A stretch of DNA of 64,000 nt, from assembly GCA_910578085.1 (NCBI GenBank), contig CAJTPM010000016.1:31377-95376 (forward strand), in the 5' to 3' direction. Below are positions 41,248-50,267 of this stretch, piece by piece. The position numbers were made by a program, and so were the translations under genes. This DNA comes from an uncultured Lachnospiraceae bacterium. Lineage in GTDB: Bacteria > Bacillota > Clostridia > Lachnospirales > Lachnospiraceae. Within the stretch, counting starts at the first letter, position 1. Each line of letters opens with the position of its first letter. Below the pieces are notes generated by a model that ran no database searches, was not told the origin of the DNA, and saw only the letters and a program-made list of their open reading frames with translations.

Positions 41248-43662
41248 ATGGCAAATCGGGTGGAACTGTTAGCACCCTGCGGCAGCTATGAAAGTTTTCT
41301 CGGAGCGGTGCACGCCGGGGCGGATGCGGTTTATCTGGGTGGCAGACAGTTTGGGGCGAGAGCCTACGCAGAAAATTTTTCGGAGGATGAGCTGACAGGC
41401 GTGATAAAAAAGGCTCATCTTTTCGGCGTAAAAGTATATCTGACAGTCAATACGTTAGTAAAAGAACGGGAGTTTGGCGGAATCTACGATTATATACGTC
41501 CCTTGTATGAGGCAGGGCTGGACGGTGTGATCGTGCAGGATATGGGCGTATTTTGTTTATTGAAACAGTGCTTTCCGGATCTGAAACTTCATGCAAGTAC
41601 ACAGATGACGGTCACGGGGGCTTATGGAGCGGCTTATCTGCGTAAGATGGGTTGTGAACGGATCGTACCGGCCAGGGAGCTGTCTTTAGAAGAAATAAAG
41701 GTGGTAAAACAGCAGGTTTCTGTTGAGATAGAGACTTTTATTCACGGCGCCATGTGCTACTGCTATTCGGGGCAGTGTCTGATGAGTAGTATGATCGGCG
41801 GCAGAAGCGGCAACAGAGGCAGATGTGCGGGCCCCTGCAGGCTGCCTTATCGGGTAGCGGGGAAAGAGGGGTATTATCTGAGTTTAAAGGATATGAATAC
41901 GTTAGAACATATTCCGGAGCTCATAGAGGCAGGCATTGATTCCTTTAAAATTGAAGGACGCATGAAAAAGCCGGAATATGTGGCGGGTGTTGTGTCCATC
42001 TATCGAAAATATATTGACAGGTACTATGAAAAAGGAGGCGCTTCCTTTTGGATAGAACCGGATGACAGACAGCTGTTTTTAAATCTCTACATCCGCAGTG
42101 AGACAGGGAACGGTTACTATGACAGAAGAAACGGCAGGGATATGCTGACCTTGCATAAGCCGGGCTACAGAGAGGGAGATCAGGCGCTGATTCGTAAATT
42201 GCGGGAACGGTATATTCGTGAACTGCCTGTCATGCCGATCTCTGTTTTTGTGCGATGCAGCGTAAACGAGCCTCTTCGCGGGGAAGTGCGCTTTTTTGAC
42301 AGGATCTCAGACAGGGAGGTCAGTCTTTTTGTTCTGGGGGATGTGGCGGAGCGTGCGGATAAACGGGCTGTGAGCGGAGAGGAGATCAAAGGACAGCTTG
42401 TGCGGACCGGCGGGACGCCTTTTGCGGTGAAAGAGTGTACTGTAGAGACCAGTGAACATGTTTTTGTGCCGATGAGCCGGGTGAAAACGCTCAGACGGGA
42501 GCTTCTACAGAAAATATATGAATATTACGGCGCGCGGTATCCGGAAAAAGAGCTGGGAAGCATACCTGCGGCCTGCGGAGAAAAAAGGCAGCTTACCGGG
42601 AAAAAGGGCAGTGCGGTATGTGACGGCATCGGCCTGACTGTTTCCGTGCAGACGAAGGAGCAGTTTGAGACAGTATTTTCTGTTATGAATTATCGTGCCG
42701 CAAAAGAGGCTCCTCTGTTTCAGAAGGAGAAAAATCCGGCGAAAAGGATAACCATGTATCTGATTGTGGATGCGGATCTGTTCATGGAAGAGGCGGAGAT
42801 ACAGGAGAGACTTTCTGCCGGGAAAGTACACTGGGGGATAAAGTGTCCGGTGATTCTGCGAAAGAAAGACGAAAAATTTCTGCAGAAACTGCAGCGGCTG
42901 ATAGAGGAGAAAAGGCCGGAAATCATCTACTGTGCCACGATCGATATGTTTGCCTGGGTAAAAGGTATTTCCTGTGGGGGAAAGATTGCGGGGGAGGCAT
43001 CCCTTTATGCCTGGAACGAAAAGGCAGTTTCTTTCTGGGAGGAAAGGCTTGACCTGGTCAGTCTTCCCCTGGAACTGAGCAGCGGGGAGATCAGAGAACT
43101 GTGCGCTGCGGTGGAAGATAAAAAGGAAAGACCGGGGAGACTGGAAGCGCCGGTTTACGGCAGGGCGCCTTTTATGGTGTCGGCGAATTGTATCAAACTT
43201 TCTGCAAATAACTGTGATAAGAACAGAAAGAAGTATGCGGAACTGACGGACAGGATGGGAAACCGATTTCCGGTCTATACAAATTGTGCGCATTGTTATA
43301 ATATTATTTATAATTATCTGCCCACATCCTGTTATGAGGACCTGTGGATGCTCCTGGCGGACGGGATCAGGAACTTCCGCATGGAATTTACGACAGAGAG
43401 CGGTGCGGAGGCTGTGCATATCATGCAAACCTTTGATAAGTTATTGGCATCTGAATTAACAGAAGGAAGCATCGGATGGAAGGCAGCGCGGGGGGAAAAG
43501 AACAATGCGGATAACAGCGCGGCAGACAGGCAGAAGAAGGCCGCCGCAGGGAAAGTATCGCGAAAAAAAGGAAAGACGGACGGGGCGAATACAGTACAGA
43601 AAAAGGAAAGAACCGCTATAATGGAGACCACAAAAGGGCGTTTCCGTCTTGGCGTAGAATAA
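41248..43662 (+). CDS. U32 family peptidase / RlhA-like protein with DUF3656
   Basis: An 804-residue U32-family protein. The catalytic-type core is at the N-terminus: LLAPCGSYESFLGAVHAGADAVYLGG, the ETFIHGAMCYCYSGQCLMSSMIGGRSGNRGRCAGPCRLPY cysteine cluster near residues 165-205 and DSFKIEGRMKKPEYVA. Members of this group include RlhA, which makes 5-hydroxycytidine in 23S rRNA using an Fe-S cluster; others are called collagenase-like peptidases. The middle part matches the long clostridial form (DUF3656-like). The last 50 residues are a Lys/Ala-rich tail. AGGAGG lies 5 bases before the ATG. Confidence 0.9.
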   Translation: MANRVELLAPCGSYESFLGAVHAGADAVYLGGRQFGARAYAENFSEDELTGVIKKAHLFGVKVYLTVNTLVKEREFGGIYDYIRPLYEAGLDGVIVQDMGVFCLLKQCFPDLKLHASTQMTVTGAYGAAYLRKMGCERIVPARELSLEEIKVVKQQVSVEIETFIHGAMCYCYSGQCLMSSMIGGRSGNRGRCAGPCRLPYRVAGKEGYYLSLKDMNTLEHIPELIEAGIDSFKIEGRMKKPEYVAGVVSIYRKYIDRYYEKGGASFWIEPDDRQLFLNLYIRSETGNGYYDRRNGRDMLTLHKPGYREGDQALIRKLRERYIRELPVMPISVFVRCSVNEPLRGEVRFFDRISDREVSLFVLGDVAERADKRAVSGEEIKGQLVRTGGTPFAVKECTVETSEHVFVPMSRVKTLRRELLQKIYEYYGARYPEKELGSIPAACGEKRQLTGKKGSAVCDGIGLTVSVQTKEQFETVFSVMNYRAAKEAPLFQKEKNPAKRITMYLIVDADLFMEEAEIQERLSAGKVHWGIKCPVILRKKDEKFLQKLQRLIEEKRPEIIYCATIDMFAWVKGISCGGKIAGEASLYAWNEKAVSFWEERLDLVSLPLELSSGEIRELCAAVEDKKERPGRLEAPVYGRAPFMVSANCIKLSANNCDKNRKKYAELTDRMGNRFPVYTNCAHCYNIIYNYLPTSCYEDLWMLLADGIRNFRMEFTTESGAEAVHIMQTFDKLLASELTEGSIGWKAARGEKNNADNSAADRQKKAAAGKVSRKKGKTDGANTVQKKERTAIMETTKGRFRLGVE

Positions 43663-43668
43663 AAATTT

Positions 43669-45174
43669 ATGGAACAGTATGTAGTTGCGTTATCGAAATA
43701 TTTTATAGCGATTTTCATGGCAGTTTATACTTATGAGAGCTTTTCGGTCTTCCGGTTTCGGGAGGAGAAGCAGCGGAAGGGCATTTACACAAGGCAGGTG
43801 CTCTTACTGTTTTTTGTGCATTTTACCTGTTTTCTGACGATCTGTATAGAGACCGGGGATCTGCAGTATCTGTTTTTTTATGCCTTCCAGCAGCTTGCGG
43901 TGTTTGCGGTCATTATGCTGTTTGAACTGATCTACCCGACCATTAACAGGCTTGTGATCCACAATATGTGCATGCTGCTTGTGATCGGTTTTGTGATGCT
44001 GACAAGACTGAATATGGGACTGGCAGTCAGGCAGTTTGTGATCGTGCTATTGTCTGTGGCGGTTGCCATGTGTATTCCCTGGCTGCTCAAACGGTTTCAG
44101 AGCATCAAAAATCTGAGCATACTTTACGCGCTGCTTGGCATTTTACCATTAGGAGTGGTATTGATTTTAGGAAACACTACGTATGGTTCAAAGCTTTCTT
44201 ATTCCATATTCGGGCTGAGTTTCCAGCCTTCGGAATTTATCAAGATCATTTTTGTGTTTTTTGTTGCCAGTGCGTTTTATAAAAGCACCGATCTGCTGCA
44301 GGTGGCCTATGTCACTGTTGTGGCAGGGATCCATGTGCTGATCCTTGCGGCTTCCAGGGATTTGGGCAGTGCGTTGATTTTTTTCGCCGCCTATGTGCTG
44401 ATGGTTTTTCTTGCTACAAAAAATGTATGGTATCTTCTGCTTGGGATAGCCGGAGGAGGGGGTGCTTCCGTGATCGCCTATCAGCTTTTCAGACATGTGC
44501 AGGCGAGAGTGCAGGCCTGGAAAGATCCCTGGAGTGTGATTGACGGGGAGGGTTACCAGGTTGCCCAGTCCCTGTTTTCTCTGGGGAGAGGGGGACTTTT
44601 TGGCTTGGGACTTTTTCAGGGAGCGCCGGAGGATATCCCGAAGGTGGAGAGGGATTTCATTTTTTCTGCGGTGGCGGAGGAGATGGGCTTGATTGTGGCG
44701 CTCTGTCTGATCATGGTATGCCTGAGCTGTTTTATTATGTTTATGAATATTTCCATGCGGATGCGGGACAGATTTTATCAGCTGGTGGCTTTTGGCATCG
44801 GTGTTTTATATATTTTTCAGATATTTCTCACGGTCGGCGGTGATACAAAGTTTATTCCGATGACCGGAGTGACTTTGCCGCTTGTCAGCTACGGCGGCAG
44901 TTCGGTTATGACTACGTTAATGATGTTTGCGATTATTGAGGGGCTGTATATCATCAGGCAGGGCAAAGGAGCGGCGAATGTTGAAAAAAGGAACAAATAT
45001 GCCGGCGGGCGGCGAAAAGAAAGAACAGCCGCGGGAGAGAGAACTACAGGCGGCAGCAGTGCAGCGGGAGGAAAGTCAGGAGGAGAAAACGACCGGGAAA
45101 AAACGGAGGCGGAAAACAGACAACTCCTTCCTGCGGCTGAACAGAAATCCGAAAAGGAAAAAGAAACACACTAA
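43669..45174 (+). CDS. FtsW/RodA/SpoVE family peptidoglycan polymerase
   Basis: A SEDS glycosyltransferase of 501 residues with about ten or eleven membrane segments. Family motifs include FQPSEFIKIIFVFFVAS, AASRDLGSALIFFAAYVLMVF and the C-terminal GVTLPLVSYGGSSVMTTLMMFAIIEGL. The last 70 residues form a charged Gly/Glu/Lys tail. The ATG is only six bases after the U32 stop and has no visible ribosome site, so translational coupling is likely. The tail overlaps the start of the next gene, a transpeptidase, by 197 bases in another frame. The two form a SEDS-PBP pair; whether for elongation, division or sporulation is not clear. Confidence 0.92.
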   Translation: MEQYVVALSKYFIAIFMAVYTYESFSVFRFREEKQRKGIYTRQVLLLFFVHFTCFLTICIETGDLQYLFFYAFQQLAVFAVIMLFELIYPTINRLVIHNMCMLLVIGFVMLTRLNMGLAVRQFVIVLLSVAVAMCIPWLLKRFQSIKNLSILYALLGILPLGVVLILGNTTYGSKLSYSIFGLSFQPSEFIKIIFVFFVASAFYKSTDLLQVAYVTVVAGIHVLILAASRDLGSALIFFAAYVLMVFLATKNVWYLLLGIAGGGGASVIAYQLFRHVQARVQAWKDPWSVIDGEGYQVAQSLFSLGRGGLFGLGLFQGAPEDIPKVERDFIFSAVAEEMGLIVALCLIMVCLSCFIMFMNISMRMRDRFYQLVAFGIGVLYIFQIFLTVGGDTKFIPMTGVTLPLVSYGGSSVMTTLMMFAIIEGLYIIRQGKGAANVEKRNKYAGGRRKERTAAGERTTGGSSAAGGKSGGENDREKTEAENRQLLPAAEQKSEKEKETH

Positions 45175-46579
45175 AAACAGGGAAATTCTGCTGGTATCTT
45201 ACGGTTTCGTCTTTCTGTTTCTTGGAATGATGTCCTATATCTGCGTATATGCCTGGCAGAATAAAGAAGTCATGATCAACAACAGCTACAACGCCGGGCA
45301 GCAGATTTTGGTGGCCCAGAACAGACGGGGCAGTATTATGGCCAGGGGCGGTGAAGTGCTGGCAGAGACCATAACCGGGCCGGATGGTTCGGAGACAAGA
45401 AAATACCCTTACGGCAGTTTGTTTTCCCATGTAGTGGGTTATTCCACAAAAGGGAAGACCGGCATTGAAAACAGGATGAACTATTATCTGATCCAGTCCA
45501 ACACGCCAATCACAGAGAAAATGGACAACGGGATGCAGGATATAAAGAATCCCGGCGACAATGTGTATACCACGCTGGATGTGGGGCTTCAGGAAGCGGC
45601 GAACAGAGCGCTGGGAGTCTATGAGGGCGCTATTGTTGTGACAAACCCAAAAACCGGAGAGGTGCTTGCCATGGTTTCCAAACCGGATTTTAACCCCAAT
45701 GAAATTTCGGATATCTGGGAGGAGGTGCTGGCAGATGAGGAAACGGGGGTTTTGTTAAACAGGGCATCCCAGGGACTTTATCCGCCGGGTTCTACCTTTA
45801 AGATCATAACGGCCCTTCAATATATTCACGAGAATCCGTCCACCTATACAAATTATAGTTTTACATGTAATGGTTCGATTAAGATAGACGGATCAAGAAT
45901 ACAATGTTATCATGGAATAAGCCATGGGAAAATAGGATTTGAGAAATCTTTTGCGAAATCCTGCAATACTTCTTTTGCCAATATGGGGACGAAGGTGGAC
46001 TGGAACAGATTCGGGGAGACGCTTGATGGGCTGTTTTTTGGGAAGCCTCTGCCTTATGAGTTGGAATCCGCTGTCAGTACGGTGAAGACGGGGGCGGATA
46101 TGACTACGGATAAGCAGATGCAGACTGCTATCGGACAGGGGGAAACGTTGGTGTCGCCTCTTCACATGAATCTGATCACCTGTGCCGTGGCCAATGACGG
46201 CCTTCTGCAGCATCCCTATGTGGTAGACCATGTGGAAAATGTAAACGGGGCTGTGATCAAACGGTTTACTTCTTCCGGCAGTACGAGAATGATGTCGGAA
46301 CAGGAGGCCTGTATCCTGCAGGGACTGATGCGGGAAGTGGTGGAGACCGGCACCGGTACGAAGCTTTTAGATAAACCTTACACAGCGGCGGGAAAGACGG
46401 GATCCGCAGAGTACAACAGTGCGCGGGACTCGCATGCCTGGTTTACGGGATTTGCGCCGGTGGCAGATCCGGAGATCTGTGTCACGGTTATTATAGAAGG
46501 GGCAGGAAGCGGCGGCGACTACGCGGTGCCTATGGCGCGACGGGTATTTGACGCTTACTTTGAGGGGAGAAGCGAGTGA
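44978..46579 (+). CDS. Penicillin-binding protein transpeptidase (partner of the SEDS protein)
   Basis: A monofunctional class B PBP of about 533 residues. A Lys/Arg-rich disordered N-terminus (residues 1-75) precedes one membrane segment (about 75-95). The transpeptidase domain has the active-site Ser272-x-x-Lys275 (PPGSTFK), Ser328-Cys-Asn330 and Lys473-Thr-Gly (KTGSAE). The large N-terminal dimerisation domain of typical PBP2 is short here, as in the clostridial PbpA type. The ATG at 44978 has AAAGGAG 7 bases upstream; a later ATG at 44999 is possible. Either way the start lies deep inside the previous gene. Confidence 0.9.
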   Translation: MLKKGTNMPAGGEKKEQPRERELQAAAVQREESQEEKTTGKKRRRKTDNSFLRLNRNPKRKKKHTKNREILLVSYGFVFLFLGMMSYICVYAWQNKEVMINNSYNAGQQILVAQNRRGSIMARGGEVLAETITGPDGSETRKYPYGSLFSHVVGYSTKGKTGIENRMNYYLIQSNTPITEKMDNGMQDIKNPGDNVYTTLDVGLQEAANRALGVYEGAIVVTNPKTGEVLAMVSKPDFNPNEISDIWEEVLADEETGVLLNRASQGLYPPGSTFKIITALQYIHENPSTYTNYSFTCNGSIKIDGSRIQCYHGISHGKIGFEKSFAKSCNTSFANMGTKVDWNRFGETLDGLFFGKPLPYELESAVSTVKTGADMTTDKQMQTAIGQGETLVSPLHMNLITCAVANDGLLQHPYVVDHVENVNGAVIKRFTSSGSTRMMSEQEACILQGLMREVVETGTGTKLLDKPYTAAGKTGSAEYNSARDSHAWFTGFAPVADPEICVTVIIEGAGSGGDYAVPMARRVFDAYFEGRSE

Positions 46580-46753
46580 GAAGCACTGTATTTGAGGAGA
46601 AAGTGTGTGTGATTTGTCAGACGTTTCCTGAATGGAAAAGTAAAGCGGGAGATATGCCGTTGTAATGCGGACGGGAAAAGAGCAGAAAACCTGCGGCTGT
46701 GTTTGATAAGCGGGACAGGTGAGAGTGTTAAAAAAGTACAGGGAGAAAAGGAA

Positions 46754-48112
46754 ATGGAAAGAGAAAAACTGGGTTCGAGAATGGGGTTTATCCTGCTGTC
46801 GGCGGGGTGTGCCATCGGCATTGGAAATGTATGGAGATTTCCCTATATTACGGGGATGTATGGCGGCGGCATGTTTGTGCTGCTTTATCTGCTTTTTCTG
46901 GTGGCCATGGGCATCCCTGTAATGACGATGGAATTTGCGGTGGGCAGGGCCAGCAGAAAGAGTGTGGTAAAGAGCTTTACGGAACTGGAAAAGCCGGGAC
47001 AGAAATGGCACTTAAACGGCTATCTCGGTATGCTGGGGAATTATGTACTGATGATGTTTTACACTACTGTGGCGGGCTGGATGCTTTACTATTTTTACCT
47101 GATGCTTTCCGGCCGTTTTATCGGAAAGAATACGGAGGAGGTGGCAGGGGTATTCGGAAGTATGCTGGAGGATCCGCTTGTTCTGACGGTCTGTATGGTG
47201 ATCATCGTGGTGGCCGGCATCCTGATCTGCTCCATGGGGTTACAGAAGGGTGTTGAGAAGATCACCAAGATCATGATGGTACTTCTTTTGTTTATCATGG
47301 TGATCCTTGCGGCGCGCGGTATGACACTGGAAGGAGGTATGGAAGGCTTAAAGTTTTATCTTGTCCCTGATCTGCAAAGAATGCGGGAGGCTGGCGTTTT
47401 GGAGACGGTGGTGGCGGCCATGAATCAGGCGTTCTTCACGCTGAGCCTGGGGATCGGCGCCATGGCCATATTCGGCAGTTATATCGACAAGAAGCGCACG
47501 CTGCTGGGGGAATCTGTCAATATTGCGGTGTTAGATACTTTTGTGGCGATCGTGTCGGGGCTTATTATCTTCCCCACCTGTTTTGCTTTCGGGATCAGTC
47601 CCGACAACGGGCCCAGCCTGATCTTTATCACGCTGCCCAATGTATTTAACCATATGGCGGCAGGCAGGATCTGGGGAACGCTGTTTTTCATGTTTATGAC
47701 TTTTGCCGCCTTCTCTACGATATTGGCGGTATTTGAGAATATTATTTCCTGCGGCATGGATCTGTTTCATTTAAGCAGAAAGAAATCCTGCCTGATCAAT
47801 CTGGTGCTTCTGATCCTGCTGTCCATGCCCTGTGTGCTGGGTTACAATATCTGGTCGGCTTTTCAGCCCATGGGGGCGGGGAGTGCGGTGCTCGATCTGG
47901 AGGATTTTATCGTTAGCAACTGCATTCTGCCCATCGGCTCTTTGATTTATCTGCTGTTTTGCGTGACCAGGTACGGCTGGGGATTTGAGAAGTACCTGAG
48001 AGAGGCGAACACCGGCGAAGGGATGAAGATACCGAAGGGGATCAGAGTATATGTGACTTATATTCTGCCGATGCTGCTGGTGCTGTTGATTTTACAGGGG
48101 TGGTTCGGATAA
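46754..48112 (+). CDS. Sodium-dependent transporter (NSS/LeuT family)
   Basis: A 452-residue secondary transporter of the neurotransmitter:sodium symporter family, with eleven or twelve membrane segments. The N-terminal signature GFILLSAGCAIGIGNVWRFPYITGMYGGGMF includes the sodium-site residues and the unwound TM1. The substrate is probably an amino acid but cannot be read from the sequence. The ATG at 46754 follows GGGAG and AAAAGG; the frame is open 17 codons further up without a signal. It stands alone after a 174-base gap. Confidence 0.93.
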   Translation: MEREKLGSRMGFILLSAGCAIGIGNVWRFPYITGMYGGGMFVLLYLLFLVAMGIPVMTMEFAVGRASRKSVVKSFTELEKPGQKWHLNGYLGMLGNYVLMMFYTTVAGWMLYYFYLMLSGRFIGKNTEEVAGVFGSMLEDPLVLTVCMVIIVVAGILICSMGLQKGVEKITKIMMVLLLFIMVILAARGMTLEGGMEGLKFYLVPDLQRMREAGVLETVVAAMNQAFFTLSLGIGAMAIFGSYIDKKRTLLGESVNIAVLDTFVAIVSGLIIFPTCFAFGISPDNGPSLIFITLPNVFNHMAAGRIWGTLFFMFMTFAAFSTILAVFENIISCGMDLFHLSRKKSCLINLVLLILLSMPCVLGYNIWSAFQPMGAGSAVLDLEDFIVSNCILPIGSLIYLLFCVTRYGWGFEKYLREANTGEGMKIPKGIRVYVTYILPMLLVLLILQGWFG

Positions 48113-48149
48113 GACCTTCGCGGGATGGAAGGTGAGCGCATGTTGTCAG

Positions 48150-48259
48150 ACGGCATTTTATTTGGAAGCGGCGGTTGCACAGGCATAATGCCGTTTCGTA
48201 AGTGATCCGGGGTGGTAACAGGTTTATCTGAATGACATTGGCCCAGGTGCGAAACGGCA
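48150..48259 (+). promoter_or_regulatory. Leader with mutually exclusive inverted repeats before the EVE-HNH gene
   Basis: ACGGCAT (48150-48156) can pair with ATGCCGT (48188-48194). The overlapping TGCCGTTTCG (48189-48198) can instead pair with CGAAACGGCA (48250-48259). The two pairings exclude each other. The region is the 178-base gap before the nuclease gene. It may be an RNA switch or a set of DNA operator half-sites; no known element was recognised. Confidence 0.35.
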
Positions 48260-48290
48260 GAAAAGATACGGGAGAGGGGAGGAAAATCCT

Positions 48291-49169
48291 GTGACAGAGT
48301 GGTTTATGCCCTACAATGAAAACGATGAGGATGCTTTTCGGATGAATGACGCGCTTCGGGATCTCGGCAGGATCGAGGAGGTGCAGAATATAAATCTGCG
48401 GAATGTAAAGGTGGGAGATATCTTTTATCTGTACGAGACTGCTCCGGTGAAGGCGATCCGGTGGAAGTGCCTGGTGACGGATGTGGGGAGACAGAAGAAA
48501 ATCATCGATGACCGTGCATATTCTGGTTCCGGGAGAGAATATCCGGGACCGTTTATCGAACTGAAGGCGCAGTACGAATACTTTGTGGACGGCCTGTTCT
48601 CCCTTGATAATCTGAAAAAACACGGTTACAGCGCCAATATGCAGGGCTCATCCAGGCTGGAAAGTTATAAACCTGAACTGGCGGAATACATTCATAAGAT
48701 CGACAGCATACAGAATTCTGAGGAAGAACTTCTGAAAATCTGTCGAAGGTTACCGATGGAAGAACTGGAAAAAGCTGCGAAAAGGGCGTCCAGAAGAGAG
48801 GCTCAAATCAGAGAAGGAAAGGCAAAACAACGAAACAGAAATATCTGTATTTCAGTCTATGTAAAGAGGCTTGCAGACGGACGCTGTGATCTGTGCGGGG
48901 AAAAGGCACCCTTTTCAGATAGAGAGGGAAATCCTTATCTGGAAGAGCATCATGTGAAATGGCTCTGTGAGGGAGGGGAGGACAGCATTGACAACGCGGT
49001 GGCCCTGTGCCCGAACTGTCACAGGAGGATGCATATTTTACAGGATCCGGAGGATGTGATTCGTCTGCGGAAGGTCCTGAAGAATAAAAGAGGCAGGAGA
49101 GAAAAGCCTGTGATGAATAACGTGGCATCAGGCAGAAGACATGGGGGAACGGACAATGAACATCTATAG
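48291..49169 (+). CDS. EVE/PUA-like domain plus HNH endonuclease (modification-dependent nuclease candidate)
   Basis: A 292-residue two-domain protein. Residues 1-140 look like an EVE (PUA-superfamily) domain, which can read modified bases: WFMPYNEND, VGDIFYLYETAPVKAIRWKCLVTDV and FIELKAQYE fit that fold. A helical linker leads to an HNH nuclease with zinc ligands C199-x2-C202 and C240-x2-C243, the catalytic EEHHVKWL (His220/His221), and DNAVALCPNCHRRMH. Such fusions are usually single-gene restriction enzymes against modified DNA. A GTG start follows GGGGAGG. The next gene overlaps its end by 14 bases. The defence role is inferred from family knowledge. Confidence 0.78.
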   Translation: MTEWFMPYNENDEDAFRMNDALRDLGRIEEVQNINLRNVKVGDIFYLYETAPVKAIRWKCLVTDVGRQKKIIDDRAYSGSGREYPGPFIELKAQYEYFVDGLFSLDNLKKHGYSANMQGSSRLESYKPELAEYIHKIDSIQNSEEELLKICRRLPMEELEKAAKRASRREAQIREGKAKQRNRNICISVYVKRLADGRCDLCGEKAPFSDREGNPYLEEHHVKWLCEGGEDSIDNAVALCPNCHRRMHILQDPEDVIRLRKVLKNKRGRREKPVMNNVASGRRHGGTDNEHL

Positions 49170-49680
49170 AATGGACCAACAAAATAGTGGAAAAGTGGCG
49201 CAGTTTATGGCTGCCATCAAGCCTGATTGGTGGGATTTTGAGGGGGCGAACGGGCAGCTGCAGGACGTTTCTCTGCTGGCAAAGCTCGTGGGCTGGTATA
49301 TGGAGGAGGATAAAAAAGTCCGGGGGTGGATACTGTGTGCGGAATTTGAGGGATACTCTTATCTGAGCATTGAGAATCTGGGCTATGATGAGAACGGTGC
49401 CTATGTTATGGAACAGCAGACGGAGCCGCTTTTGAAGCAGGCAGAAGACTATGCGAGGGAGAAGGGATACCGGAATCTCAAATACATCATCGGCTCCACA
49501 GACATGTCCTGCCACGGCAGACCGATCATGGATTATGCGGAGGAATTGAGGAATCTTACCTCAAATGGAAGAGAACATTTTGATTACTTTGTGCAGTACG
49601 GCTTTTCTCCGACCGGATTTATACCGGACTGCTACGGGGAAAACTATCATGGGATCATAATGATAAAGTCTTTACTGTAA
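49156..49680 (+). CDS. GNAT-like acetyltransferase
   Basis: A 174-residue protein with a GNAT-like pattern: a beta-rich core (GWILCAEFEGYSYLSIENLGYD), then EQQTEPLLKQAEDYAREKGYRNLKYIIG, where a helix follows the expected cofactor site, and a C-terminal YFVQYGFSPTGF. The acetyl-CoA loop is not clearly recognisable, so the assignment is tentative. It starts inside the last codons of the EVE-HNH gene, so the two are co-translated. Its substrate is unknown. Confidence 0.6.
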   Translation: MNIYRMDQQNSGKVAQFMAAIKPDWWDFEGANGQLQDVSLLAKLVGWYMEEDKKVRGWILCAEFEGYSYLSIENLGYDENGAYVMEQQTEPLLKQAEDYAREKGYRNLKYIIGSTDMSCHGRPIMDYAEELRNLTSNGREHFDYFVQYGFSPTGFIPDCYGENYHGIIMIKSLL

Positions 49681-49710
49681 ACAGACCGGAGAAGGTGAGA
49701 GCAGAGATCT

Positions 49711-49738
49711 CGGGAAAGATTATCTTGCATCTTTCCCG
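49711..49738 (+). terminator. Terminator after the GNAT-like gene
   Basis: Perfect 10-bp stem CGGGAAAGAT (49711-49720) and ATCTTTCCCG (49729-49738) with an 8-base loop, followed by ACTTTGTTTT. The -35 box of the next promoter lies in its loop and right arm. Confidence 0.75.
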
Positions 49739-49753
49739 ACTTTGTTTTATACT
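49725..49753 (+). promoter_or_regulatory. Sigma-A-type promoter of the Nudix gene
   Basis: -35 TTGCAT (49725-49730), 17-base spacer, -10 TATACT (49748-49753), 47 bases before the Nudix start. Confidence 0.65.
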
Positions 49754-49800
49754 GTGTTACAGATAGAGTTAGATGCACACCAAAAACAGGAGGATTTGCA

Positions 49801-50244
49801 ATGGTTGAGGCAACCAGTTGTGGCGGTGTGGTTATATTTCGAGGCAAGATACTTCTTCTGTATAAGAATTTTAAAAATAAGTATGAAGGCTGGGTACTGC
49901 CAAAGGGGACTGTGGAAGAGGGAGAAGAGTACAAGGAAACGGCTCTTCGGGAGGTGTTAGAGGAAACTGGCGCCAGAACTACAATCATGAAATATATTGG
50001 GAAGAGCGAATATACCTTCAATATTCCCGACGACGTGGTGGACAAGGATGTTCACTGGTATTTGATGATGGCTGACAGTTATTACAGCAAACCGCAGCGG
50101 GAAGAGTATTTTGTCGATTCAGGGTATTATAAATACCATGAAGCATATCATCTGCTGAAATTTGCCAATGAGAAGCAGATTCTGGAAAAAGCGTATCTGG
50201 AATATCTGGAATTGAAAAAGGCCAGCAGATGGTTCAAAAGGTAG
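49801..50244 (+). CDS. Nudix hydrolase
   Basis: A 147-residue Nudix protein that would hydrolyse a nucleoside diphosphate linked to another group. The Nudix box is complete: GTVEEGEEYKETALREVLEETGA, matching G-x5-E-x7-REVLEE-x-GA, around residues 38-60. The N-terminus begins directly with the first beta strand (SCGGVVIFRGKILLLYKN). The C-terminal YHLLKFANEKQILEKAYLEY helix is common in diadenosine polyphosphate-type Nudix enzymes. It has its own promoter, AGGAGG at 8 bases and a terminator. Confidence 0.92.
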   Translation: MVEATSCGGVVIFRGKILLLYKNFKNKYEGWVLPKGTVEEGEEYKETALREVLEETGARTTIMKYIGKSEYTFNIPDDVVDKDVHWYLMMADSYYSKPQREEYFVDSGYYKYHEAYHLLKFANEKQILEKAYLEYLELKKASRWFKR

Positions 50245-50267
50245 AAGAAAATAATCCGTCACAGATG

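Noticed and set aside
42505..43428. A 307-codon open frame on the - strand opposite the U32 gene
   Set aside because: It is antisense to a well-supported gene, and its translation shows no known motif.
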